Assembly: GCF_026420845.1 (NCBI RefSeq) | Contig: NZ_JAOWCB010000009.1 | Span: 180,060-244,059 of the forward strand | DNA length: 64,000 nucleotides | From: Streptomyces sp. PR69 | Lineage (GTDB): Bacteria; Actinomycetota; Actinomycetes; Streptomycetales; Streptomycetaceae | Direction: 5' to 3' | In this document: positions 48,701-58,567 of the stretch, one piece after another | How the letters are laid out: every line of letters begins with the position of its first letter | Numbering within the stretch: the stretch's first letter is position 1 | The notes under the pieces: model-generated | Told to the model about the DNA's origin: nothing | The model's database searches: none | Seen by the model: only the letters and a program-made list of their open reading frames with translations | Translations under genes and position numbers: made by a program

Positions 48701-49836
48701 CCCCCGGGACCCCGGCGCGGCGGGACGTGGCGATCGTCGCCTTCGCCCAGACGACGTGCCGCCGCCGCACCGACGAACTCTCCGAAGTCGAGATGCTGAT
48801 GCCCGTGCTGCACGAGGTGCTGCGCCAAACCGGGCTGAAGGCCGGCGACATCGGCTTCACCTGCTCCGGCTCCAGCGACTATCTCGCGGGCCGCGCCTTC
48901 TCCTTCACCATGGCCCTGGACGGCGTCGGCGCCTGGCCGCCCATCTCCGAGTCCCATGTCGAAATGGACGGCGCCTGGGCCCTGTACGAGGCATGGGTGA
49001 AGCTCCTGACGGGGGAGGCGGACACCGCGCTCGTCTACGCCTACGGCAAGTCCTCGCCCGGCGACCTGCGCGAGGTCCTCACCCGGCAGCTCGACCCCTA
49101 TTACGTCGCCCCGCTGTGGCCCGACCCGGTCGCGCTCGCCGCCCTCCAGGCGCAGGCGCTCATCGACGCGGGCCACACCGGTGAACCGGCGCTCGCCGCC
49201 GTCGCCGCGCGCAGCCGCACCTCCGCCGCCGGCAACCCCCGCGCCCAGCTCACCGCCCCCACCCCGCACGGCGACTACGTCGTACGGCCGCTGCGCACCG
49301 CCGACTGCCCGCCCATCGGCGACGGCGCGGCGGCCGTCGTGCTGGCCGCCGGAGACCGGGCACGCCGGCTGTGCCCCCGCCCCGCCTGGATCCGCGGCAT
49401 GGACCACCGCATCGAGGCCCACAGCCTCGGCGTACGCGATCTGACCGACTCGCCCTCCACCCGCCTGGCGGCAGAGCACGCCGGAGCCTTCGACCGGCCC
49501 GTCGACACCGCAGAGCTGCACGCCCCCTTCACCTCTCAAGAGGCCGTACTGCGCGCCGCCCTGAGGCTCGACGACCGCGTCGCCGTCAACCCCTCCGGGG
49601 GCGCGCTCGCCGCCAACCCCATGATGGCCGCGGGGCTGATCCGCATCGGCGAGGCCGCCGCCCGCATCTGCCGCGGCGCGTCCGACCGCGCCCTCGCCCA
49701 CGCCACCTCGGGCCCCTGCCTCCAGCAGAACCTGGTCGCCGTCCTCGAAGGAGACCCCGAGCGGGACACAGAGCGAAACGCCGGGGGAGACCCCGAGCGA
49801 GCCTCTGAAGGAGCCCTAGAAGGAGGCCCAAGGTGA
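48697..49836 (+). CDS. Thiolase/lipid-transfer-type protein (Ltp4-like)
   Basis: A 379-residue thiolase-fold protein starting at GTG 48697. Marks: DIGFTCSGSSDYLAGRAF, PPISESHVEMDGAWALYEAW, IGDGAAAVVLAAGD and VNPSGGALAANPMMAAGLIR. In the position of the nucleophilic Cys of true thiolases I see no clear Cys, which fits a retro-aldol or scaffold role as in Ltp2-type enzymes. The C-terminal 30 residues are a low-complexity Glu/Gly/Asp/Arg tail built from two near-repeats (GDPERDTER, GDPERASEG), beyond the usual end. It overlaps the next thiolase as GTGA. Confidence 0.85.
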   Translation: MTPGTPARRDVAIVAFAQTTCRRRTDELSEVEMLMPVLHEVLRQTGLKAGDIGFTCSGSSDYLAGRAFSFTMALDGVGAWPPISESHVEMDGAWALYEAWVKLLTGEADTALVYAYGKSSPGDLREVLTRQLDPYYVAPLWPDPVALAALQAQALIDAGHTGEPALAAVAARSRTSAAGNPRAQLTAPTPHGDYVVRPLRTADCPPIGDGAAAVVLAAGDRARRLCPRPAWIRGMDHRIEAHSLGVRDLTDSPSTRLAAEHAGAFDRPVDTAELHAPFTSQEAVLRAALRLDDRVAVNPSGGALAANPMMAAGLIRIGEAAARICRGASDRALAHATSGPCLQQNLVAVLEGDPERDTERNAGGDPERASEGALEGGPR

Positions 49837-50999
49837 GCAAAGAGCCCGTGGCCGTCGTCGGCGTCGGCCAGACCAGACATGTCGCCGCCCGCCGGGACGT
49901 CTCGATCGCCGGACTCGTCCGCGAGGCCGCCGTCCGCGCCCTTCAGGACGCCGAGCTGACCTGGGCGGACATCGACGCCGTCGTCATCGGCAAGGCCCCG
50001 GACTTCTTCGAGGGCCTGATGATGCCCGAGCTGTATCTCGCCGACGCCCTCGGCGCGGTCGGCAAGCCCATCCTGCGTGTGCACACCGCCGGCTCCGTCG
50101 GCGGCTCCACCGCGCTCGTCGCCGCGAATCTCGTCGCCGCCCGCGTCCACCCGACCGTCCTCACCCTCGCCTTCGAGAAGCAGTCCGAGTCCAACGCGAT
50201 GTGGGGCCTGTCGCTGCCCGTCCCCTTCCAGCAGCCCCTGCTGGCGGGCGCGGGCGGCTTCTTCGCCCCCCATGTCCGCGCCTATATGCGCCGCAGCGGC
50301 GCCCCCGACACCGTCGGCGCCCTGGTCGCCTACAAGGACCGCCGCAACGCGCTGAAGAACCCCTGCGCCCATCTCCACGAGCACGACATCACCCTGGAGA
50401 AGGTCATGGCGTCGCCGATGCTCTGGGACCCCATCCGCTACTCGGAGACCTGCCCCTCCTCCGACGGCGCCTGCGCCATGGTGCTCACGGGCCGCGCGGG
50501 TGCTGCCCGCTCCCCGAGACCGGCCGCCTGGGTCCACGGAGGGGCGATGCGCAGCGAACCCACCATGTTCGCCGGCAAGGACTTCGTCTCCCCGCGGGCA
50601 GGCCGGGACTGCGCCGCCGACGTTTACCGGCAGGCGGGCATCGCCGAGCCGCGCCGCGAGATCGACGCCGTAGAGATCTATGTGCCCTTCTCCTGGTACG
50701 AGCCGATGTGGCTGGAGAACCTGGGCTTCGCCGACGAGGGCGAGGGCTGGAAGCTCACCGAGTCAAAGGTCACCGAACTCGACGGCGATCTGCCTGTAAA
50801 CCCCTCCGGCGGAGTGCTGTCGGCCAACCCCATCGGAGCTTCCGGCATGATCCGCTTCGCCGAGGCGGCCCTCCAGGTGCGCGGCCAGGCGGGCGAGCAC
50901 CAGGTCGACGGAGCACGCCGCGCCCTCGGCCACGCCTATGGCGGCGGCTCGCAGTTCTTCGCCATATGGCTGGTCGGCGACCGGCCGCCCGACCGCTGA
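49833..50999 (+). CDS. Thiolase/lipid-transfer-type protein (Ltp3-like)
   Basis: A 388-residue thiolase-fold protein starting at GTG 49833. It has GKAPDFFEGLMMPELYLADA, VHTAGSVGGSTALVAANLVA, SETCPSSDGACAMVLTG, AVEIYVPFSWYEP and VNPSGGVLSANPIGASGMIR, with HAYGGGSQFFA near the end. The pairing DUF35-thiolase-thiolase with GTGA overlaps at each joint suggests a fixed multi-subunit complex. In M. tuberculosis the comparable Rv3521-Rv3522-Rv3523 lie in the KstR regulon. It probably shortens a CoA-linked side chain. Confidence 0.88.
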   Translation: MSKEPVAVVGVGQTRHVAARRDVSIAGLVREAAVRALQDAELTWADIDAVVIGKAPDFFEGLMMPELYLADALGAVGKPILRVHTAGSVGGSTALVAANLVAARVHPTVLTLAFEKQSESNAMWGLSLPVPFQQPLLAGAGGFFAPHVRAYMRRSGAPDTVGALVAYKDRRNALKNPCAHLHEHDITLEKVMASPMLWDPIRYSETCPSSDGACAMVLTGRAGAARSPRPAAWVHGGAMRSEPTMFAGKDFVSPRAGRDCAADVYRQAGIAEPRREIDAVEIYVPFSWYEPMWLENLGFADEGEGWKLTESKVTELDGDLPVNPSGGVLSANPIGASGMIRFAEAALQVRGQAGEHQVDGARRALGHAYGGGSQFFAIWLVGDRPPDR

Positions 51000-51115
51000 C
51001 GTCCCGCACGGGCGGAGACGGCCCTGCAGGCCGCACCCCCCGTTCGTGGCCTGTCCCCGGCGGGAGACGGTGGCTAGGCTGAGCGGCGGACGACGAACCG
51101 GGAGGAGCTACGGAC

Positions 51116-51361
51116 GTGGGCGAGACCATGACGACCACCGCGCAGACGCCGTCCGGCTGGGACAAGCCGGAGCTCGACCTCAGCAATGCGGAGTGGCAGT
51201 CCAGCAGTCAGGGGGCGGGAGACGTCCAGATCGCCTTCGTCGAGGGGTTCATCGCGATGCGCAACGGCGCCCGGCCGGGAAGCCCGTCGCTGATCTTCGC
51301 CCCGGACGAATGGCGTGCCTTCGTCATGAACGCCCGCGAAGGGGAGTTCGACCTCACCTGA
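51116..51361 (+). CDS. DUF397 domain protein
   Basis: An 81-residue protein with the DUF397 pattern: W..SS....DVQIAFVEGFIAMRN, PSLIFAPDEWRAFV. Many Streptomyces DUF397 genes follow an Scr1-type HTH regulator, and the pair acts like a regulator/antagonist couple; no HTH gene adjoins this one. GTG 51116 is preferred because GGGAGGAG lies 8 bases upstream. It begins 116 bases after the thiolase operon. Confidence 0.85.
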   Translation: MGETMTTTAQTPSGWDKPELDLSNAEWQSSSQGAGDVQIAFVEGFIAMRNGARPGSPSLIFAPDEWRAFVMNAREGEFDLT

Positions 51362-51429
51362 GCACACCCGCCGTGCCCAGCCGTCTCCGGGCGGCCCGTC
51401 CCGCGCCCCCTTTACGCCGCGTCCGGGCG

Positions 51430-51798
51430 TCACGCCGAGGTCTGGGCGCCCCCGTGGCCGCCGGCCGCCGAACCGTTGATCTTGTCGATGGCCTGGCGCG
51501 CATGCTCCCCCGGGGAGCGCGCGGTCAGCGGGGACACCGGGGACGCCGTCGCGGGCGCGGTGCGCTCAGGCACGGCCTGCGGACGCGAGACCGGCCGGGT
51601 GCGCAGCCGGTGCGCGGCGGCCTCGTCAAGGGTCACGGCGCGCTGCATGCGCGCCGCCAGCCGCCCCGCCTCCTGTCCGAGGGCGGCCACATCCTCCCAC
51701 CCCAGCCGGACCACCAGCTTCAGCTCGGCCTCCCCGTCCGGAAGCGCATGCAGGGGAGGCGGCGGGGACGAGGGCGGAGGATCGACGCGGTCGTTCAT
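51430..51798 (-). CDS. Hypothetical protein, Pro-rich N-terminus
   Basis: A 122-residue protein, ATG 51798 with GAGGAG 8 bases upstream. It has a Pro-rich start, then AELKLVVRLGWEDVAALGQE and GRLAARMQRAVTLDEAAAHR, which look like an amphipathic helical core. The C-terminal half is low complexity. No family is recognised and no membrane span is seen. Confidence 0.55.
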   Translation of the reverse strand: MNDRVDPPPSSPPPPLHALPDGEAELKLVVRLGWEDVAALGQEAGRLAARMQRAVTLDEAAAHRLRTRPVSRPQAVPERTAPATASPVSPLTARSPGEHARQAIDKINGSAAGGHGGAQTSA

Positions 51799-51952
51799 GG
51801 ACTGCTCCTCACAGGGGGCCGGTCGGTGTCGGCATCCGGATGTGCCCAGGGATACGCAGCGGCCTCCGCCCGCGTTCAACACAGCGCCTTCAACACCACG
51901 CCTTCAACACCGCGCCGCCGCAACCGCGGGACCCGCTGCTTAGGCTGGTGCC

Positions 51953-52354
51953 ATGAGCGGCGAACGAGATCTGAGCACCCTCCTTGCGACCATGCGGCCC
52001 GAGCTGAACCCCGGCCGCTATGTCTTCACGACCGTCGACGGCCCCGCCCCGGAGGGTCTGCGGCCCGTCGTCACCGTTGCCGAACCCGAGGGACTCACCC
52101 TCGTCGTACGCCAGGAGGAAGCCGACGCCGCCGGGCTGGCCTACGACTATGTCGCCGGCTGGATCACCCTGCGCGTCCACTCCGCGCTGGACGCCGTCGG
52201 ACTGACGGCCGCCGTCGCCCGCGAACTGGCCGAAGCAGGCGGTCTGAGCTGCAATGTCGTCGCCGGCTACCACCATGACCACCTCTTTGTGCCCCACGAG
52301 CGGGCCAAGGAGGCCGTCGCTCTGCTGGAGGTACTCGCCCGGCGCTCCCACTGA
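51953..52354 (+). CDS. ACT-domain protein (CASTOR/ACT-like)
   Basis: A 133-residue protein built as two ACT-like halves: LNPGRYVFTTVDGPAPEGLR with VVTVAEPEGLTLVVRQEEAD, and WITLRVHSALDAVGLTAAV with LSCNVVAGYHHDHLFVPH. Small stand-alone ACT proteins of this kind bind amino acids and regulate partner proteins. Partner and ligand are unknown. There is no clear Shine-Dalgarno before ATG 51953. Confidence 0.8.
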   Translation: MSGERDLSTLLATMRPELNPGRYVFTTVDGPAPEGLRPVVTVAEPEGLTLVVRQEEADAAGLAYDYVAGWITLRVHSALDAVGLTAAVARELAEAGGLSCNVVAGYHHDHLFVPHERAKEAVALLEVLARRSH

Positions 52355-52484
52355 CCCGCGAGCCCGGCGAGATCCGGACACCCGGATCCGGGTCCGAAAG
52401 CCGGCCCGGATCCGAAAGCCAGGCCCTGGACCAGAAGGACAGGCCCTGGCGGGCCACGCCGCCGGGGGCACGTACCATGGCCGT

Positions 52485-52985
52485 ATGTCCTTCCTCCGCC
52501 GCCGCAGCGCCGCCACACCCGCGGGCCCGGATTTCGACGTCCTGGCCATGGACCCGGGGGACTGGCCCGGCAATCTCGGCGCAGGCCTGCTGCCCGCTCC
52601 GGACGGAAGCTGCCAGGGTGTCTTTCTGCGCTATGACCTCTTCGGCGGCCGCGGCCCGGCGATGATCATCGGCAATCTGCCCGAGGGCTCCCCGGCCCGA
52701 GAGCTGGAGGAGGGCCAGATCCCCTTCGAGGTGGCCCAGCTGCTGGCCGCGCTGGGGAACGACGAGCCGGTGCAGGTCGTCGGCAGCGAGGACACCCCCG
52801 TGATGCAGGGTGACAATCTGCTGATCGTGCGCCGTATCAAGCTCTCCGAAAGCCGGATCTCCTGCGTTCAGTTCGACCGCAGCGACGATGTCCTGGTCAC
52901 CATTGCGAGCTGGGACCGCCCCATCACCGACGATCTGTACGCACTGCTCAAGCCGCTGCCCGCCGAACTGTTCCAGCAGGGCTGA
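52485..52985 (+). CDS. Conserved hypothetical protein
   Basis: A 166-residue soluble protein, ATG 52485. It reads as a compact alpha/beta domain: LAMDPGDWPGNLGAGLLP, CQGVFLRYDLFGGRGPAMII, IPFEVAQLLAALGNDEPVQV and LLIVRRIKLSESRISCVQFD. I know similar Streptomyces proteins as uncharacterised. No catalytic motif or signal peptide is visible. It lies between the ACT-domain gene and the geosmin synthase 3' end, with which it converges. Confidence 0.7.
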   Translation: MSFLRRRSAATPAGPDFDVLAMDPGDWPGNLGAGLLPAPDGSCQGVFLRYDLFGGRGPAMIIGNLPEGSPARELEEGQIPFEVAQLLAALGNDEPVQVVGSEDTPVMQGDNLLIVRRIKLSESRISCVQFDRSDDVLVTIASWDRPITDDLYALLKPLPAELFQQG

Positions 52986-53069
52986 CCAGCGCCCGCCTCA
53001 CCGGACCGGAACCGGCCCGCCGCGCCTCTGTGCGCGGCGGGCCGTCGTCCATGGTGAGCGGACGGGCGG

Positions 53070-55364
<2,295 letters not shown>

Positions 55365-55472
55365 CTACCCGTCGCCCATACGGCCCACGCACAACACGGA
55401 TTAGTCACACAATCCGACGCAAGTCGACTGTCGGGCGGCCGTCTTCACCGCTTGAGCACGCCGGCACACCAC

Positions 55473-55520
55473 AGCGCGCTGCGTTCCCAGTGCGTCGGCT
55501 CACTGGGAACGCAGCGCGCT
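55473..55520. terminator. Perfect 20-bp stem-loop upstream of geosmin synthase
   Basis: AGCGCGCTGCGTTCCCAGTG (55473-55492) pairs perfectly with 55501-55520 across an 8-base loop, followed by TCCCCCTCT. It lies downstream of the phosphotransferase gene on the same strand, so it most likely ends that transcript and isolates geosmin synthase. Confidence 0.85.
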
Positions 55521-55568
55521 TCCCCCTCTGCAGGGGTCCCCTCTCGGGGCGCCGGTCAGCGGTGCCGG

Positions 55569-56690
55569 TCAGCGGGTGCCGACCGCCGCACGCACGGCCC
55601 GCCGGGCCATGGCGCAGTCGTCGTGCAGCCGCCGCAGCAGCAGCCGCTGCTCCTCGCCGGCCGACAGCCCGTTCGGCTGCGGCTGGCCGGGGCTCACCGG
55701 CGGAGCCTCCCGCATGGTGCGCTGCACCGCCGTCTCATACGTACGGATCTCCCTCGTCAGCACCAGCATCAGATTCAGCAGGAACGCATCCCGGGCCGCC
55801 GGCCCCGGCCGCTGTGCCAGCTGGCTGATCTGCCGACGTGCCACCGGCGCGTCCCCCAGCACCGACCAGAGCGTCGCCAGGTCATAGCCGGGGAGATACC
55901 AGCCCGCGTGCTCCCAGTCCACCAGCACCGGGCCGGCCGGCGACAGCAGGACGTTGGAGAGCAGTGCGTCGCCATGGCAGAACTGGCCCATGGCCTGCCG
56001 CCCGCCGGCCTGTGCCAGGCCGTGCAGCAGCTTCTGCAGATCGCCCAGATCCCGGTCGGTGAACAGCCCCAGCTCGTGATAGCGGGCGATACGGGACGCA
56101 TAGTCCAGCGGTGCGTCGAACAGCCCCGCCGGGGGCCGCCAGGAGTTCAGCCGGGCGATCGAGTCCAGCACGGCGCGCAGATCGCCGCGCGCCGGCGCCT
56201 CGACCGTATGTCGGCTGAGTGCCGCGGCCCGCCCCGGCATCCGCTCGATGACCAGCGTGCAGTTCTCCGGGTCCGCGGCGATCAGCCGCGGCACCCGCAC
56301 CGGCGGGCGGTGCCGCACGAAGGCCCGGTACGTCACTATCTCGTGACGGAACCGCTCGGCCCAGGCGGGCGAGTGATCCAGTAAGCACTTGGCGACCGCG
56401 GTGGCGCGTCCTGTGGTGCCCACCAGCAGCACCGACCGTCCGCTTCGTCGGAGCACCTGGACCGGATTGAACTCCGGGCAGATCCGGTGCACCGAGGCGA
56501 TGGCCATGCGCAGCTGCGCGCCCTGCGGGCCGGACAGGTCGATCCTGCCGCTGAGGGGCTGGCCCACCGTGCCCGCCGCCCGTCGAGCCCGACCGGCGTG
56601 CGTGGGGTCGAGATACGGGGCGCCGCCGGCCGGGACAGCGGGACGCTGCAGCCGGGGCGGGGCGGACACGGAGGACGATGCTGTGTACAT
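55569..56690 (-). CDS. Aminoglycoside-phosphotransferase-family protein
   Basis: A 373-residue protein; ATG 56690 has AGGGATC upstream and is preferred over an ATG 57 bases earlier. The kinase-like fold shows [19 protein letters not shown] (ATP lysine region), the catalytic [16 protein letters not shown] (HGD-x-x-x-x-N) and [20 protein letters not shown] (Mg-binding Asp). The family phosphorylates antibiotics or small metabolites such as choline; the substrate is not clear. It diverges from the NsdA-like regulator across a palindrome-rich region. Confidence 0.85.
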   Translation of the reverse strand: MYTASSSVSAPPRLQRPAVPAGGAPYLDPTHAGRARRAAGTVGQPLSGRIDLSGPQGAQLRMAIASVHRICPEFNPVQVLRRSGRSVLLVGTTGRATAVAKCLLDHSPAWAERFRHEIVTYRAFVRHRPPVRVPRLIAADPENCTLVIERMPGRAAALSRHTVEAPARGDLRAVLDSIARLNSWRPPAGLFDAPLDYASRIARYHELGLFTDRDLGDLQKLLHGLAQAGGRQAMGQFCHGDALLSNVLLSPAGPVLVDWEHAGWYLPGYDLATLWSVLGDAPVARRQISQLAQRPGPAARDAFLLNLMLVLTREIRTYETAVQRTMREAPPVSPGQPQPNGLSAGEEQRLLLRRLHDDCAMARRAVRAAVGTR

Positions 56691-56723
56691 GAGCGATACA
56701 GATCCCTTCGTGCGCCGACAAGA

Positions 56724-56790
56724 TGCATCGGTTGCACCGATATGCAACCAAAGTGCAGCAGTGTGCAGTGGCGTGCTTCTGCGTGCACCA
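56724..56790. promoter_or_regulatory. Cluster of TGCA elements incl. GGTTGCA-N6-TGCAACC
   Basis: In 67 bases before the phosphotransferase start there are six TGCA tetramers. The best is a perfect inverted repeat GGTTGCA (56730-56736) and TGCAACC (56743-56749), followed by AAGTGCAGCAG and TGTGCAGTGG. The density suggests a multi-site operator, perhaps for the regulator encoded divergently next door. Confidence 0.5.
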
Positions 56791-56940
56791 GTGCGCCGCC
56801 CCGTCCCCGCACCCAGGCAGCACCCTGGGGAATGCTCCAGCTACCGGGCCGGGGTGGCGCGTTCCTACCTGACACCCAAGCGCGACTGGCGGGCCACATT
56901 GCGAGCCCTGGCGAAGCCTGGCGAATAGTCGCTTCGCAAC

Positions 56941-56959
56941 TGACAGGGGGCTACTGTCA
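56941..56959. promoter_or_regulatory. TGACAG-N7-CTGTCA inverted repeat before the NsdA-like gene
   Basis: Arms at 56941-56946 and 56954-56959 lie 28-46 bases before the GTG start, where they could bind a repressor or form a leader hairpin near the GGGGG ribosome-binding sequence. Confidence 0.4.
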
Positions 56960-56986
56960 ACTCAGCCGAGAACCTGGGGGCTTGAT

Positions 56987-58480
56987 GTGAGTGGAGAACC
57001 CAACACCCGCCTGAGCGACCTGTTCGGCCTGGCCGGCTGGTCCAAGGGAGAGCTGGCGAGGCTGGTCAACCGGCAGGCGGCGGCCATGGGCCACCCGCAG
57101 CTGGCGACCGACACCTCGCGGGTCCGGCGCTGGATCGACATGGGGGAGACCCCGCGCGACCCGGTGCCCAAAGTGCTGGCGGCTCTGTTCACCGAGCGAC
57201 TCGGCCGTGTCGTGACCATCGAGGACCTCGGGTTCGCACGGAGCGGGCGAACGGGCAAGCGCCGGGACGTTCAAGGGGCGGACAACCCCGACGGACTGCC
57301 CTGGGCGCCCGACCGGACGGCTGCGGTCCTCACCGAATTCACGGGAATGGACCTCATGCTCAACCGACGCGGTTTGGTGGGCGCGGGCGCCGCGCTCGCC
57401 GCAGGCTCCGCACTCAGCAGCGCCATGCACGACTGGCTGCACACCGACCCCGCACTCGCTCAGGACGCTCCCCGCACCGACAGTCCCCTGCTCGCCGACC
57501 CCGCTGGGTACGACCGCTATGAGGCCGCCCCCATCGGGTCGCAGGAGATCGAGGCGCTGGAGCGTTCCGTCGAGGTGTTCCGCGCCTGGGACGCCGCCCG
57601 TGGCGGCGGCCTCCAGCGCAAGGCCGTCGTGGGGCAGCTCAACGAAGTGGGCGGCATGCTCGCCTACCGTCACCCCGACCATCTGCAGCGCCGCCTGTGG
57701 GGCGTCGCCGCCAATCTCGCCGTGCTCGCCGGCTGGATGTCCCATGACGTCGGCCTCGAACCCACCGCCCAGAAGTACTTCGTCATCGCCGCCCACGCCG
57801 CCCGCGAGGGCGGCGACCGCCCACGCGCGGGCGAGGCGGTCTCCCGCGCCGCCCGCCAGATGATCCATCTGGGCCGTCCCGACGACGCCCTGGACCTGAT
57901 GAAGCTCGCCAAGTCCGGCTCGGGCGACGAAGTCCTGCCGCGCACCCAGGCCATGCTGCTCACCATCGAGGCCTGGGCGCATGCGCATATGGGCCGGGGC
58001 CAGGCCATGCGCCGCACCCTCGGCGAGGCGGAGGACCTCTTCGTCTCCGACAAGGGCGATGTGCCTGCGCCGAGCTGGATGCAGACCTTCAAGGACGAGG
58101 ACATGTACGGGATGCAGGCGCTGTCCTACCGGACCCTGGCCGAGCATGAGCCCGCCGCCGCCAAGCACGCCCAGCACTACGCCGAGAAGGCGCTGGAACT
58201 GCGTATCGACGGCCGGCAGCGGTCGAAGATCTTCGACTACATCTCGCTCGCCTCCGCATGCTTCATCGCCGACGACCCGGAGCAGGCCGACCGCTATGCG
58301 CGGATGGCGCTGATGTCGATGGGGGAGACCTCCTCGCACCGGACGTGGGACCGGCTGCGGGAGATGTACCGCCTCACCGGGCGGTACTCGGGCTACTCGA
58401 AGATCGAGGATCTGCGCGAGGAGATCAAGCTCGCGTTCCCCAGCAGCCCGTCGACCAAGACCCGGGGCGTGGAGATCTAG
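56987..58480 (+). CDS. NsdA-like TPR regulatory protein
   Basis: A 497-residue protein, GTG 56987 after GGGGGCTTGAT. The N-terminus is an HTH-like region (LSDLFGLAGWSKGELARLVN, SRVRRWIDMGETPRDPVP), with the Ser/Arg-rich RRWIDMGE block known from NsdA-type proteins. A hydrophobic stretch (GLVGAGAALAAGSALSSAM) lies near 128-146. The rest is helical and TPR-like (KAVVGQLNEVGGMLAYRHPD, HYAEKALELRIDGRQRSK). NsdA of S. coelicolor represses development and antibiotic production, and several paralogues exist, so exact identity is uncertain. It diverges from the phosphotransferase gene. Confidence 0.75.
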   Translation: MSGEPNTRLSDLFGLAGWSKGELARLVNRQAAAMGHPQLATDTSRVRRWIDMGETPRDPVPKVLAALFTERLGRVVTIEDLGFARSGRTGKRRDVQGADNPDGLPWAPDRTAAVLTEFTGMDLMLNRRGLVGAGAALAAGSALSSAMHDWLHTDPALAQDAPRTDSPLLADPAGYDRYEAAPIGSQEIEALERSVEVFRAWDAARGGGLQRKAVVGQLNEVGGMLAYRHPDHLQRRLWGVAANLAVLAGWMSHDVGLEPTAQKYFVIAAHAAREGGDRPRAGEAVSRAARQMIHLGRPDDALDLMKLAKSGSGDEVLPRTQAMLLTIEAWAHAHMGRGQAMRRTLGEAEDLFVSDKGDVPAPSWMQTFKDEDMYGMQALSYRTLAEHEPAAAKHAQHYAEKALELRIDGRQRSKIFDYISLASACFIADDPEQADRYARMALMSMGETSSHRTWDRLREMYRLTGRYSGYSKIEDLREEIKLAFPSSPSTKTRGVEI

Positions 58481-58504
58481 GAGCTCCGTTCGGAGCCCCG
58501 CCCT

Positions 58505-58567
58505 CACCGACCAATCACTGACCGATCACCGACCCATCAGTCGATCACCGACCGATCACTGACCGAT
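58505..58567. repeat. 11-bp tandem repeat between convergent genes
   Basis: Five full copies of CAC(C/T)GACC(A/G/C)AT and one shortened copy (CAGTCGAT) run from 58505 to 58567, covering the gap after the NsdA-like stop and the last codons of the phosphatase. The period is close to one helical turn, and copy number may vary between strains. Confidence 0.8.
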
